Notes under the pieces: generated by a model | Seen by the model: the letters and a program-made list of their open reading frames with translations, nothing else | Databases searched by the model: none | What the model was told of the DNA's origin: nothing | Source of the DNA: Haplomitrium mnioides | Lineage: Eukaryota > Marchantiophyta > Haplomitriopsida > Calobryales | NCBI GenBank assembly: GCA_049999725.1 | Contig: JBNGIS010038884.1 | Coordinates: 1 to 24,408, forward strand | DNA: 24,408 bases | Direction of reading: 5' to 3' | Made by a program: the position numbers and the translations under genes | Part shown: piece after piece, positions 9,138-17,281 of the stretch | Position numbering within the stretch: the first letter of the stretch is position 1 | Layout: every line of letters begins with the position of its first letter

Positions 9138-9424
9138 TTGTCGACTGGGTGTGTATGAGTTTTTTCATTTTTTGTAAATTCTGAGCTTCTAGCCTGGTTG
9201 ATTCTTTGAGTTTGTGTTAACTTGTTGAGTTTTATTATACTTTATTGTTTTATTGTTGTTATTCCATCATGCACCTTTCTTCTCTCTCTCCTCTCTCTTC
9301 TCTTCCTTTCTTTTTTGCTTTCCCCAGTGAATGTCATGGATCATGCAATGCAAGGGCTCTGTGGAATCCAGAGGAGTCAGATAAAGAAGGCTAGCAGGAT
9401 GAGCTAAGGGACTCGCAGCAAATC
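9138..9424. other. pyrimidine-rich unassigned sequence
   Basis: T-rich, with a CT-rich run (about 9275-9325) ending TTTGCTTTCCCCAG, which looks like a branch/pyrimidine tract and 3' splice acceptor. I cannot tie it to a gene. It may mark the left part of the composite repeat region that follows. Confidence 0.35.
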
Positions 9425-9830
9425 GTGGCAGAGGCAGAGCTGACAAGGGTGATCAAGAGGAAATCAAAGAGAGGTGAGAGGAGAGATCAGAAGAATGAAG
9501 CAGCAGAAGAATTCGAGGTAAGGAGGGCAGAAATTAAAGGGAATGAATCGTGGAGGAATTCATTGAGGAGGGAGCTAGCAACATCGAAGAGGAATCATGT
9601 GGGGAGGAATCATGTGAGGAGGAATTCACGAGAAGAATTACAAGAGATGAAATCGAGGGGGAGGGACAGTCAGGATATGTGCAGAGGGCCCTTACGCGAG
9701 CGGATCTGAAGTCGCAGCAATGTGGAGAGTTGCATAGCGACAACAAGCGACTTACAAGGGAGTATGCTATGGGTGAAGCTAGAATAGAGAGAGGGCAGGT
9801 ATGCCAATTCTGAGGATGAGCCCCGCGGTG
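9425..9830 (+). other. purine-rich coding-like stretch, not recognised
   Basis: Two overlapping plus-strand frames are open (9425-9709, 94 codons rich in Arg, Lys and Glu; 9550-9813, 87 codons rich in Glu) because the sequence is G/A-rich and stop-poor. A short internal repeat, AGGAATCATGTG, occurs near 9590 and 9606 with a variant after. I see no family signature and would not call a gene. Confidence 0.3.
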
Positions 9831-9947
9831 GGTTGTCCAGCTAGGAAGAGAAGGAAGCCCTTCATAAAAAGAAGTAGACTGTGAAAACCGGATAAGAACA
9901 GGAGGATCTATGCGAAGAATCAACTCGAAGGAAGAAAGGCCCGAGGA

Positions 9948-10520
9948 GTCCGTGGGGCGCTGTGGAAACGTGGCATCCCCGACGTGCTTTACGTGATTCA
10001 ACAAGCGACATGCGGCTCTCGAAGGCCCGAAGAGCTTAACAAGTTGCGCCACTCTAAGTGGAGAACTCGGTTAAGCGGGTTCTGATCTATCTTTCAACGT
10101 GGGGGGCTTGCTTAACAAGGATCCGCTAAGGGGGGTATGACGGGTCATAAGATAAGGGCGAAATAGGGATAAATGAAGCAGTGACTGATGAAAATGTGAC
10201 TTGTCACCATTTTGCAGCATGGAGAGTTGTTGAGAAGGACAACTACGAGGCTAAGCAAGAATGACAAAGCGGCGACTCATCACGATTTCGAAGCTTGCGA
10301 GAGTCTGTGGGGCGTTGCGGAAACGTGGCGTCTCCGGCGTACTTCATGGGATTTGGGGACACAATGCGGTTCTAGAGAGTCCGCGGACCCTTAGCGGGAA
10401 AGTAGCATGCCCCGCAGATCTTAACGGGGTTGAGCTTCCTTAAGTAGGGAGCCCAGTTAAGTGGGTTCCGATCCGTCTTCCGATGTGGTGAGCCTACTTA
10501 ACGAGGATTCCTCGGGAAGC
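9948..10520. repeat. diverged direct repeat, two copies about 355 bp apart
   Basis: Copy one (about 9948-10130) and copy two (about 10303-10520) share, in order, GTCYGTGGGGCG, GGAAACGTGGC, ATGCGG, a CTTAACNNG part, GTTAAGYGGGTTCYGATC and CTTAACRAGGAT. Copy two has an extra segment of roughly 30 bp. The opening motif also matches the 38-bp repeat at 15373-15524, linking the two flanks of the composite region. Confidence 0.75.
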
Positions 10521-10539
10521 CCAACCAGAGACCAAGGAA

Positions 10540-10930
10540 AGAGCACCGAAAGGGTGATGAATCACGAGTCCGACAAGATGAAGAGTGAGTAGTGGCAAAA
10601 AGGTGATCTATTGACAATCCGACCATAAGAACCAAGGAATGTGAAAGGGCGACCTATCAATGATCCGGCAAGAGGTAAGGAAAGAACACTGAAAAGGCAA
10701 TTTATTGCGGTTTCGACCAAAGGAGAGCCAGATGGTGCCGAAGGGGTGATCCATTGACGACATGGCCAGAGGAAGATCAAAGATGGCAAAAAGACAACCT
10801 ATCGACGATCTGACCAAAAGGGCAAGTAAAGGCGAAAAGGTGATCAATCAATGATTCGGCCAAAAGAAGAAGCAAGGGACGAGTAGCCAAAAAGGTGACC
10901 TATCGCAGATCCGGCAATGACGAGGACGAA
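10540..10930. repeat. diverged tandem array, about 48-bp period (8 units)
   Basis: Units begin near 10544, 10595, 10641, 10688, 10734, 10783, 10830 and 10880. Each contains a form of GCAAAAAGGTGATCTATYGA followed by an ATCCGACCA-like word and an A/G-rich spacer. Identity between units is modest, so the array is old. Its minus-strand open frames are by-products of the repeat. Confidence 0.75.
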
Positions 10931-11116
10931 AGCTCAAAGGAGTACAAGCGACGTTGAAAGTTTGACGGAGAGCGACGTGGAGTCCGCTATAGTTCTTATA
11001 TCAAGCAAAGTGACAACTTAAGCAAAAGGAGCCTCGAAAGCGTACAGTTCTTATTGCGAGCGGGTTCCAAAACGGCGACAACGGTACTGTTCTTACTCGG
11101 TGAGGAAAGGGTTTTA
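10931..11116. other. GC-rich spacer with three diverged TTCTTA-containing units
   Basis: TATAGTTCTTAT (about 10988), TACAGTTCTTAT (11044) and TACTGTTCTTAC (11086) recur at roughly 40-55 bp spacing, each followed by a GCGAG or similar word. No gene seen. Confidence 0.4.
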
Positions 11117-11214
11117 CGGATGACGTGGCATTCGCGGAAGAGAGGAGTCAACGGGTCAACCATGGAATCTAGTCAAACCGACAGTCCGCTTACCCCTTTG
11201 AGGGGCAACGTTGG
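11117..11214. repeat. block P, left copy of a flanking direct repeat
   Basis: Shares with 15142-15254, in order, CGGATGACGTGGCA, GGGTCAAC, AATCTAGTCAAA, GACAGTCCGC, TACC, CTTTG and GACGTTGG or AACGTTGG. The same orientation and a 4-kb separation make the pair look like the ends of one inserted unit. However, their outer neighbours are arranged differently from a standard LTR pair. Confidence 0.7.
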
Positions 11215-12133
11215 TGTTAGGTCATGAGGTAGGTGATTTAAGAAGCTTCTGAAAGAGGTTTGTTGGAGCACAAAGAGCAGCATATTCATCAATGAGCAAC
11301 AAAGTGGCTTCTCTTGGCTATAGGGAAGTGCATTCTGTCAGTTGTTCGGAGCATGATAAAGCAAGGATAGCAATGACGAATCTGGCAGAAAGAGGGAGCG
11401 TCGAGGGTGCAAGAGTTGTTAGGAATTCGTGAGAGCGATGAAGGATGCGGACATGGTGAGCAGTGCGAAGTGCTGAGAATGGATGCGCAACTTACCATCC
11501 AGAGAGAAGTGCGGGAAACAGCTGAAGATTGGCAGCGGAAAGGGACCAGGGCACAAGATGGGGCGCTTGAGGTCCAAAGATTTCTCTCCATGGTCTGAAG
11601 CGGACCACACCTGGTTTTGCGCTAGGACAGGGCCAACGGTCGTGTCAGAAACGAATAGAGGAGAGGGGTTCTTGTCATGAAAGGAAGGTGTATATCTATA
11701 ATCCACCGAGCAAGTTTAATGTGGACCTTCTGCAGGAATGGGACACTCTGCTGCCTTGGTTCGATTTCTGCGAGTATTTACCAACGAGGGGTTTCAGAAT
11801 TTGGGCACGAAGGTCATCAAAGAGTGAGGATGAGGAGTGCGAGTCTTAGGATGGGCAACGCAGAAGTAATGAGGAGGAGGAGGCGCAGACGCAGGAGCAC
11901 TCGATTGATCCAAGAAACATGCAAAAGCCCAACTTCTGCAGGGGAAAGAGTTCATAATTGCGCTGAAGAAGATTGCCAGTGCTTGCGGATGCACTTTTCT
12001 TTACCTTGGAGCTGGATCGTGCAGTGTGGTGAAAGTGGCGGGGGGTTCTTTCCACCTGCCAAATTTGAAGAGGAGTCTCGTCTTTTTTTTCATGTCGGGC
12101 CTCCTGTAGGTGATCTGGCAGAAGTAGAAGCCT
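11215..12133. other. left part of the composite core, no gene recognised
   Basis: About 920 bp with short open pieces but no family I know. An open frame starting MKGRC runs 11677-12174. In a different frame, VYIYNPPSKFNVDLLQEWDT, then a Trp/Phe-rich stretch and an acidic EEEE stretch (about 11687-11900), is more protein-like and might be another captured exon. It hits a stop at about 11848. Confidence 0.35.
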
Positions 12134-12349
12134 TTGCTGAAAATCGCTGGGCCGAAGCTTCTGAGTTTTGCTGAAGATGAGGAAGACGGTGGACGCAAGG
12201 TTATCAAGAGAGCGTCCGCGACAGGTAAGTTGGGCTCTAAGAAGGAAAAGGCAAAGGGGACCAAGGCTTCAGGTGCTAGTTTATTGAGCTTCGAAGGTGA
12301 AGTGGAGAATACTGCGGACCATGCGCAAAGAGGTCCAAGAAGCAGAGTA
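12134..12349 (+). pseudogene. acidic and lysine-rich coding-like piece, tentatively from a GCF/ILP1-type protein
   Basis: The first 70 or so codons of an ORF at 12134-12736 read [13 protein letters not shown], a Lys-rich linker and ASLLSFEGE. Repeated LLSF plus acidic residues is a feature I recall from the N-terminus of plant GC-rich-sequence-binding-factor (ILP1/PAXBP1-like) proteins. This is weak evidence because the region is low complexity. It is in frame with the eIF4E fragment that follows, so a fusion ORF of 200 codons is open. Confidence 0.25.
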
Positions 12350-12715
12350 GATTGGGAGATGGGAGATATGGAGAATGCGAAAGTTGATCCTCCAACGGTA
12401 GACAAGGCAGCTAATGTGGAAGAATCGAAGGAGCTGGAGGAAGGGGAAATCAACAGTTTGGAATTGGAGAAGGCTGTAGATTTTCCCAAGAAACATCCGC
12501 TAGAGCATTCGAGGACTTTTTGGTACAACAACACCAGTGGAAAAGCGAAGCAGGGTCAATGGGGCTCTACACTTCGCTTTGTGTACACATTTTCGACTGT
12601 CGAAGATTTTTGGTGTTTGTATAACAATATGCTGCAACCGAGCTCACTGATAGCGGGAGCCGATTTTCACTGCTTTAGAGCCGAGATCGAGCCCAAATGG
12701 GAGGACCCGAAATAT
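12350..12715 (+). pseudogene. eIF4E N-terminal fragment (cap-binding translation factor)
   Basis: Reads [62 protein letters not shown] and EIEPKWEDP. These are the successive conserved blocks of eIF4E, with cap-stacking Trp positions (TFW region and EPKWEDP) present. It corresponds to the N-terminal half; after EPKWEDP the protein diverges (usually followed by a GGKW block) and stops at 12734-12736. The rest of eIF4E, including the downstream cap-binding part, is absent, so it cannot be a full factor. No intron interrupts the stretch. It is one of several host gene pieces between the P blocks. Confidence 0.85.
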
Positions 12716-12860
12716 GGCAACAGGGAGGCCAATTGAAGTTTTGGCTCTTGAAGATACTCAATTTGATGGTCGTCAATATCACCAGCGCATGGAATTAGTG
12801 TTGAACAAAGCTAGAGAAGACTTTATTCCATCTTGGGATGAGACGGCGAAGGCAAAGTTT
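12714..12860 (+). pseudogene. probable eIF4A N-terminal fragment
   Basis: A new ATG overlapping the end of the eIF4E piece opens a 93-codon frame (12714-12995). Its residues 14-43 (DTQFDGRQYHQRM then EDFIPSWDE) match the pre-helicase N-terminus of plant eIF4A, whose pattern is QFD..QY...M...L......DF..S..E. The DEAD-box core is absent, and after about residue 48 the similarity ends. This is a short match in a variable region, so it is less certain than the eIF4E call. If right, two partners of the eIF4F cap complex lie side by side. Confidence 0.5.
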
Positions 12861-13692
12861 CAACCCATGCAATCTGTCATCAAAAATTCTTGGAGATCCC
12901 GAGAAGAGGAAGGAAGGTACAGATCACCATTGGCAGTCATGCCTATGTTGAGAGCCTCACCTCCCCTTGTCCTTGCGATTTTGAAAGAGTTGTAGTGGCA
13001 CAAGGTTGAAGACTCACTATTCCCAGAATTACATTCTTGCGACTCTGGAAGATGAGCTCGTTGAAGAGCAATTGTTTTGTAAAACTTCTCTAGGCTTATA
13101 GGGGATGTTACAGAAGATGGACACTCTCCACCTAGGTCGTTATGTGATCTCAGCCATAAGGCAAAGGAGGTGATGAATGCATTGGAAGGCGCTGGTGTTC
13201 AACCTTCTGAAGTTGAAATCGCTCAGGAAGTTGCAGCTATGTCACAAGCAAACAGGTACAGACCAGGTATTGATGTTACATGGGCGGGACTTATTTCTCA
13301 CATGACTTGGAGGTCTCGAGGGAGAACTGAGATGGGTGGAACCTGGAAGGCAAAAGAAAACATTTACAATATGCATCATGTTATGGTCAGCGTAAGATCA
13401 AGGAGGGTTCTTGGGGAGGCTATGGCTGATGAGGAGCTTTTTGAAGTAGAGGGAGAAAAAAAAGGATGGGGATATGGAGGAAGAAAGAGACTTGGAGCTC
13501 ACATTGGCTTATAACATCAACTCGAAGGGATCAATGACATGAGTTTTGAACAAAGAATGTGGAGCATCCAGTACATAAGAGATGGATGGATGGATCGATT
13601 CATTGGTGAAATTTGTGAGAGGTTTGGGTTGATAGAAGGGAAGCCAGATTCGCATTCTCTGCTTTTGGTGCTGCTGTATTATATGTTGTCCA
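12861..13692 (+). other. coding-like mosaic between the eIF4A and GID8 pieces, not recognised
   Basis: Open pieces in changing frames. One (13170-13514, 114 codons) reads MNALEGAGVQPSEVEIAQEV near its start and ends in a Gly/Arg-rich tail. Another (about 13533-13690) contains QRMWSIQYIRDGWMDRFIGE. They have protein-like composition, but I do not recognise families. They may be further captured exons or a decayed element-encoded protein. Confidence 0.35.
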
Positions 13693-13995
13693 ATGTCGTA
13701 CTCGAAGAAGGTTAGCAAAGTGAAGATCAGAAAAGAAGACATGAACAAACTGGTGACGAATTTTTTTGTCACCGAAGGCTATGTTGAAGCTACTGAGAAA
13801 TTTCAGATGGAATCTGGGACTCAACACATAGATCTTGGAACAATCACAGATAGGATGGCTGTGCGGAAGGCAGTGCAAGGTGGCAATGTTGAGGATGCCA
13901 TCGAAAAGGTCAATGACTTGAACCCAGAGGTTAATCGCATGTGGAGGAAATCAGTCAAGTGGGTTCAGATAAAGCTGCATGCGTTCATGGATTGA
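13693..13995 (+). pseudogene. GID8-like N-terminal fragment (LisH and start of CTLH)
   Basis: A 100-codon ORF. Residues 1-83 read SKKV, KVKIRKEDMNKLV, FVTEGYVEATEKF, MESGT, IDL.TITDRMAVRKAV, GNVEDAIEKVNDLNPE, a near-continuous match to plant GID8 (a scaffold subunit of the CTLH/GID ubiquitin ligase). LisH and the beginning of CTLH are covered; the remaining CTLH and CRA parts are missing. After LNPE the sequence becomes unrelated (WRKSVKWVQ) up to TGA at 13993. Compared with plant GID8 from memory, about a dozen residues between SKKV and KIRKEDMN are missing. No intron interrupts the piece, suggesting a cDNA source or a lost intron. Confidence 0.88.
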
Positions 13996-14121
13996 ACAGG
14001 ATTTGAGGAGGAAAATATTGGAATGTGTCAACAGTGTGAAAAGTAGCAACCACGAAGAGAAGATTGTCGATGAAGAATGTAGCTGAGGATGATTCTATGC
14101 AGGCCAACCTTCTTGAGCAGA
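13996..14121. other. spacer after the GID8 piece
   Basis: No gene. An open piece with AEDDSMQANLLEQIAGASLM (about 14083-14142) leads into the duplicated segment below. Confidence 0.3.
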
Positions 14122-14275
14122 TTGCAGGAGCAAGTTTGATGAATCAAGAATTGCTGGAGAAAAGAGATTTGCAGGTGCAGGACAACTTCTCAAGCTGGTT
14201 GCAAGAGTAGGTTTGATGAAGCAAGAATTGCTGGAGAAAAGAGATTCGCAGCTGCAAGACAAAATCTCATGCATG
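14122..14275. repeat. 77-bp tandem duplication
   Basis: TTGCARGAGYARGTTTGATG followed by AA(T/G)CAAGAATTGCTGGAG and AAAAGAGATT occurs at 14122 and again at 14199 with about ten differences. In one frame it encodes a repeated NQELLEKRDLQVQD-like peptide, suggesting a duplicated coiled-coil segment; stops break the second copy. Confidence 0.85.
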
Positions 14276-15141
14276 AAAAATGGTGATGATGGTAAGGGAT
14301 ATTGTGGGTTGTAAGTTTTCTGTTAGAAGTGCATATGTGTTTGTTTGTAGGTCTGGCCTGGGAATTGGAGACCTGAGAAAACCAAAAAGAGAGACAGCAG
14401 TCAGGCCAGTACTGCCCTTGTGAGTTGTTGTAGGCTACAGGGAGATCAGCATTCCAGAACCATTCCCTGTAGCTGGTGGCAGAGAATTTGTGTAGTAATT
14501 GTCAATTGTTGAAGTTGGAGTGGAGAGAAAGGTGTGAAGTGCAAGGCGTCATCATGGTTGAGTTTTCCCGTTACCTCCGGAGAGTGGCAGAAACTCAGCA
14601 TGAAGATCCATGATCGGAACCTGCTGTCGAGAACTGATGACACCAGCAGGGAGTTGTGGCAGCTAGTCACTGTCATACATGGTGAGGCTGAATGGTCGAA
14701 AGCATTGTGTTTACTCCACAAGGTGAAGACCGCACGAGGAGCATCTGAAGTAGTTCATAAGAGTGGAATTTGGAAGACATGGAGTTGGAAAGTTAGGAGG
14801 GTAGAGATATTTGGTTAGTAGTATAGCAGAGTGCAGCAGTGCAGATGTGGATTTGACATGGAATATGACACCAGAAAGTATAAAGTTAAAAGCATTACAT
14901 TTCACCCCTCAGTCATGTTATTTGTAGTTCAGCCCTCTCTCTCATATGCTTAATGTTAGGTTGTTTTATCTATGTTTGTTATGTATGTATGTATGTCAGT
15001 TAGTTTACTGAACATAGTAGGGCTCCTCCCTTTTGCCTTGCTCTGTTCCAAGCAGAGGTGCCTGTAAGTAGTAAAAAAAAGAAAGCGCAGGGTTTATCCC
15101 CTATGCCTTGCGCTTGTCGCAATAGTCGGACGGCGCGAGTG
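14276..15141 (+). other. right part of the composite core, no gene recognised
   Basis: About 870 bp. GTAAGG at 14292 and TTTGTTTGTAG ending at 14350 could be the borders of a 59-nt intron, short for a plant. A 94-codon frame at 14534-14818 (MKCKASSW to VEIFG) matches nothing I know. 14900-15060 is T-rich with a TATG microsatellite at about 14983-14998 and looks like 3' untranslated or leader sequence. An A/G run at 15070-15090 precedes a GC-rich segment. Confidence 0.35.
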
Positions 15142-15254
15142 CGGATGACGTGGCAGTCGGAGGCGGTCTGAGAGTTCCTTCGGGTCAGCGACGGGTCAAC
15201 TGCAAAATCTAGTCAAAATGACAGTCCGCCTACCACTTTGCGGGTCGACGTTGG
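15142..15254. repeat. block P, right copy of a flanking direct repeat
   Basis: Partner of 11117-11214, in the same orientation, with a roughly 15-bp longer middle. It contains TGACGTGGCA, a bZIP-type box, at the same place as the left copy. Confidence 0.7.
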
Positions 15255-15311
15255 ACGGCACAACTCGGAAGAAGGTCAACAGGACATGTGGCGGCTTGCA
15301 AGGGTCCGTAA

Positions 15312-15524
15312 GCGACGGCGGGGTTCCGAGAGCGACGGCGGGGTTCCGTGAGCGACGACGGGGGTTCTGTGAGCATTTGCGGAAACGTGGCAGCTTGCGG
15401 GGGTTTGTGAGCGTTTGCGGAAACGTGGCAGCTTGCGAGGGTCCGTGAGCGTTTGTGGAAATGTAGCAGCTTGCGGAGGTTCGTGAGCGTTTGCGAAAAC
15501 GTGGCAGCTTGCTGAGGTCCATGA
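15312..15524. repeat. two adjoining tandem arrays (20-bp x3 and 38-bp x4)
   Basis: First, GCGACGGCGGGGTTCCGTGA and variants three times from 15312 to 15372. Then a 38-bp unit starting at 15373, 15411, 15449 and 15487 with exact spacing: GCGTTTGCGGAAACGTGGCA then GCTTGCGAGGGTCCGTGA. Three of the four 38-bp units keep ACGTGGCA; one has ATGTAGCA. The same words open the direct repeat at 9948 and 10303. Minus-strand open frames here are repeat by-products. Confidence 0.92.
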
Positions 15525-17281
15525 GCAATCTTGGGGGCTTGGCAACGAAGAGAATCAAGGAAAATTACGAAGCAGCCCGCGAGATGCGTTGAGTAGCCCA
15601 TCTGCTACGTTAATCTGCAAATCCAATCCTCTCCAAGCAAATTTCTTTGGATTTCTCTACGTAAAAAGACCTCTCCGACCAAACTTTGGATCTGCGCTCA
15701 ACATGCTGCTTTGAAGAAATCAAATCGGGACTGCTATGGGGTTTGCTAATGCGTCTAGCGGTAAGGCAATTCCAGGTCAAAAATCTGCAATTGAGAGCAT
15801 TATGGATCGAAATCAGGGTTCAGCCAAGCCTTCTCCAAAATTCTCCTCTCTCGATCCTGAAGGCTTTAGAAACGACCGTTAAACCCGGGCTTGTCGCCAT
15901 GTGTCACCTTGTCAAGAAGCGGTTGCTAACAAGAAAAACGGCCAAGTCCAGCGAAGAGAGAATGGTCAATATTGATCAAGAAATTGTTGGCGCGGGGGGG
16001 AGGGGGGGGGGATGCGCGCCTGCAAGAGAGGTAAAGATGGGATCGATGCAACATTCTAGGGGTTGTTGTCAATGCAAAATTGAGTTGTGAGAGCAAACTC
16101 GAAGAGGAAGAAGCAGCAAAGGAGAGAGGAGAGGATTCCATCCAAGATTCACGTGAGGCGAGTGGACTTGTGCAGGGGGACCAGCGGGGGTGGAGGTGGA
16201 CTGGAGGGGTGCTGAGAATCATTGAGCGTGAAGCTCTAGAGTCTCAGGTGATCCAAGTGGACTCATCATTGCGGGTGGATCAGCATTTGGAGGTGGATCG
16301 CCACTTGAATTTGAAGGGAGTTCTTTCGGTCTTGAATTCGTGAGAGGCTACCAAGGGGGGATCTTGGGGTTGTCTCAGCATCGCTTGTGCATGAGCATCA
16401 ATCCTAGGGGTACTTGGGGGCGTTTTTGGTCGTAATTCTCAAGTGGAGTCAAGAGAGGAGTAGCTATGTTAGTGTCGGCACACTACAGAGAAGATCCATT
16501 TTAAACTCAAGGTGGAGTGGGTGGCCAACAGTCAAGAGGACTATCTTTTAAAGGTGGAAGTTAAAGAAATCTTCTTCCAAGCTTGAGGAAGTAAATTCAG
16601 GGCTTCTCGCAAGGGAAGTTGAAAAAACTATCTAAATGAGAGTGCGTGGGCGAAGAATTTGAGAATGATTGAAGTCGCTGGAGGGAGTTGAAGGAAAGTT
16701 GGGAGAAAAGATTGGTTCTTGAGAGGTGGACAAGCGTGCAAAGTTGGCAAGGCATGGGGCTGTATAGGTGTCTTTATGTTTATGTGTGTCTAGTTAGATT
16801 TGTGTTCTGTTTGTAGTTCTGTGGAGTTCTTAGTAATTAGACTACCTCCATTCCATTTGTCAAATCTTGAGGACACATTGGAAAGGGGAAGTCAGGACTA
16901 ACAACATTGTATTGTGATAATTGGATGCTGGGACATGTTTCCCTTTTGTACACAAGATGATTGGGTCCAGTTTTGAGCTCATGAAGTATATTTTGGAATT
17001 GACTCAACAATATAACAGTCCACCCATGTGTGTTCTTGAGAAATGAATGTGGCCACTAATCAACAGTGGGTGTTGTGTAGACACTCCTAAGCTGGTATGT
17101 AGAAGTTGGGTTCCATTCGGTGCAAAGCCCCTCCCATAAAAGGTCTTGAAACACTAGTCAGCTCTTAAGTGGGTGTAAATAAGTCGAAAAGGAGTTAAGG
17201 CTCCGACCACAAGGTTGACATACAGTTTTTTAACGATCACGGTAGGACAAAAAAATTATGGAAAAGTAATCTTGCAGTCAT
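15525..17281. other. unassigned region before the second Ty3/gypsy element
   Basis: About 1.75 kb without a recognised gene. A 134-codon frame at 15686-16090 and an 87-codon frame at 16080-16343 (EEEEAAKERGED then Asp/Val-rich) are open but unfamiliar. An interrupted G run (seven G, A, ten G) lies at 15994-16011. AAGGGGGGATCT near 16352 resembles a polypurine tract. The 5' LTR and primer site of the element starting at 17282 should lie here, but I could not define their borders. Confidence 0.4.

Noticed and set aside
9534-10052. 172-codon minus-strand ORF
   Set aside because: Antisense to a purine-rich stretch poor in stops; Ser-rich composition and no recognisable motif.
12001-12534. 177-codon minus-strand ORF
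   Set aside because: Antisense of the eIF4E-containing frame, whose plus-strand protein similarity is clear; the minus protein is Ser/Leu-rich with no match.
14292-14350. 59-nt intron with GTAAGG and TTTGTAG borders
   Set aside because: Very short for a plant intron and no coding sequence is recognisable on either side; kept only as a note.
11117-15254. Block P pair as a simple LTR pair
   Set aside because: No TG...CA borders, primer site or polypurine tract could be placed at consistent positions, and the outer repeats are in opposite order relative to P on the two sides.
15196-15601. Three overlapping minus-strand ORFs of 89-123 codons
   Set aside because: They are translations of the 20-bp and 38-bp arrays in different frames.
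16340-16370. AAGGGGGGATCT as a polypurine tract with an LTR start TGGGG
   Set aside because: No matching LTR copy or end could be found nearby.
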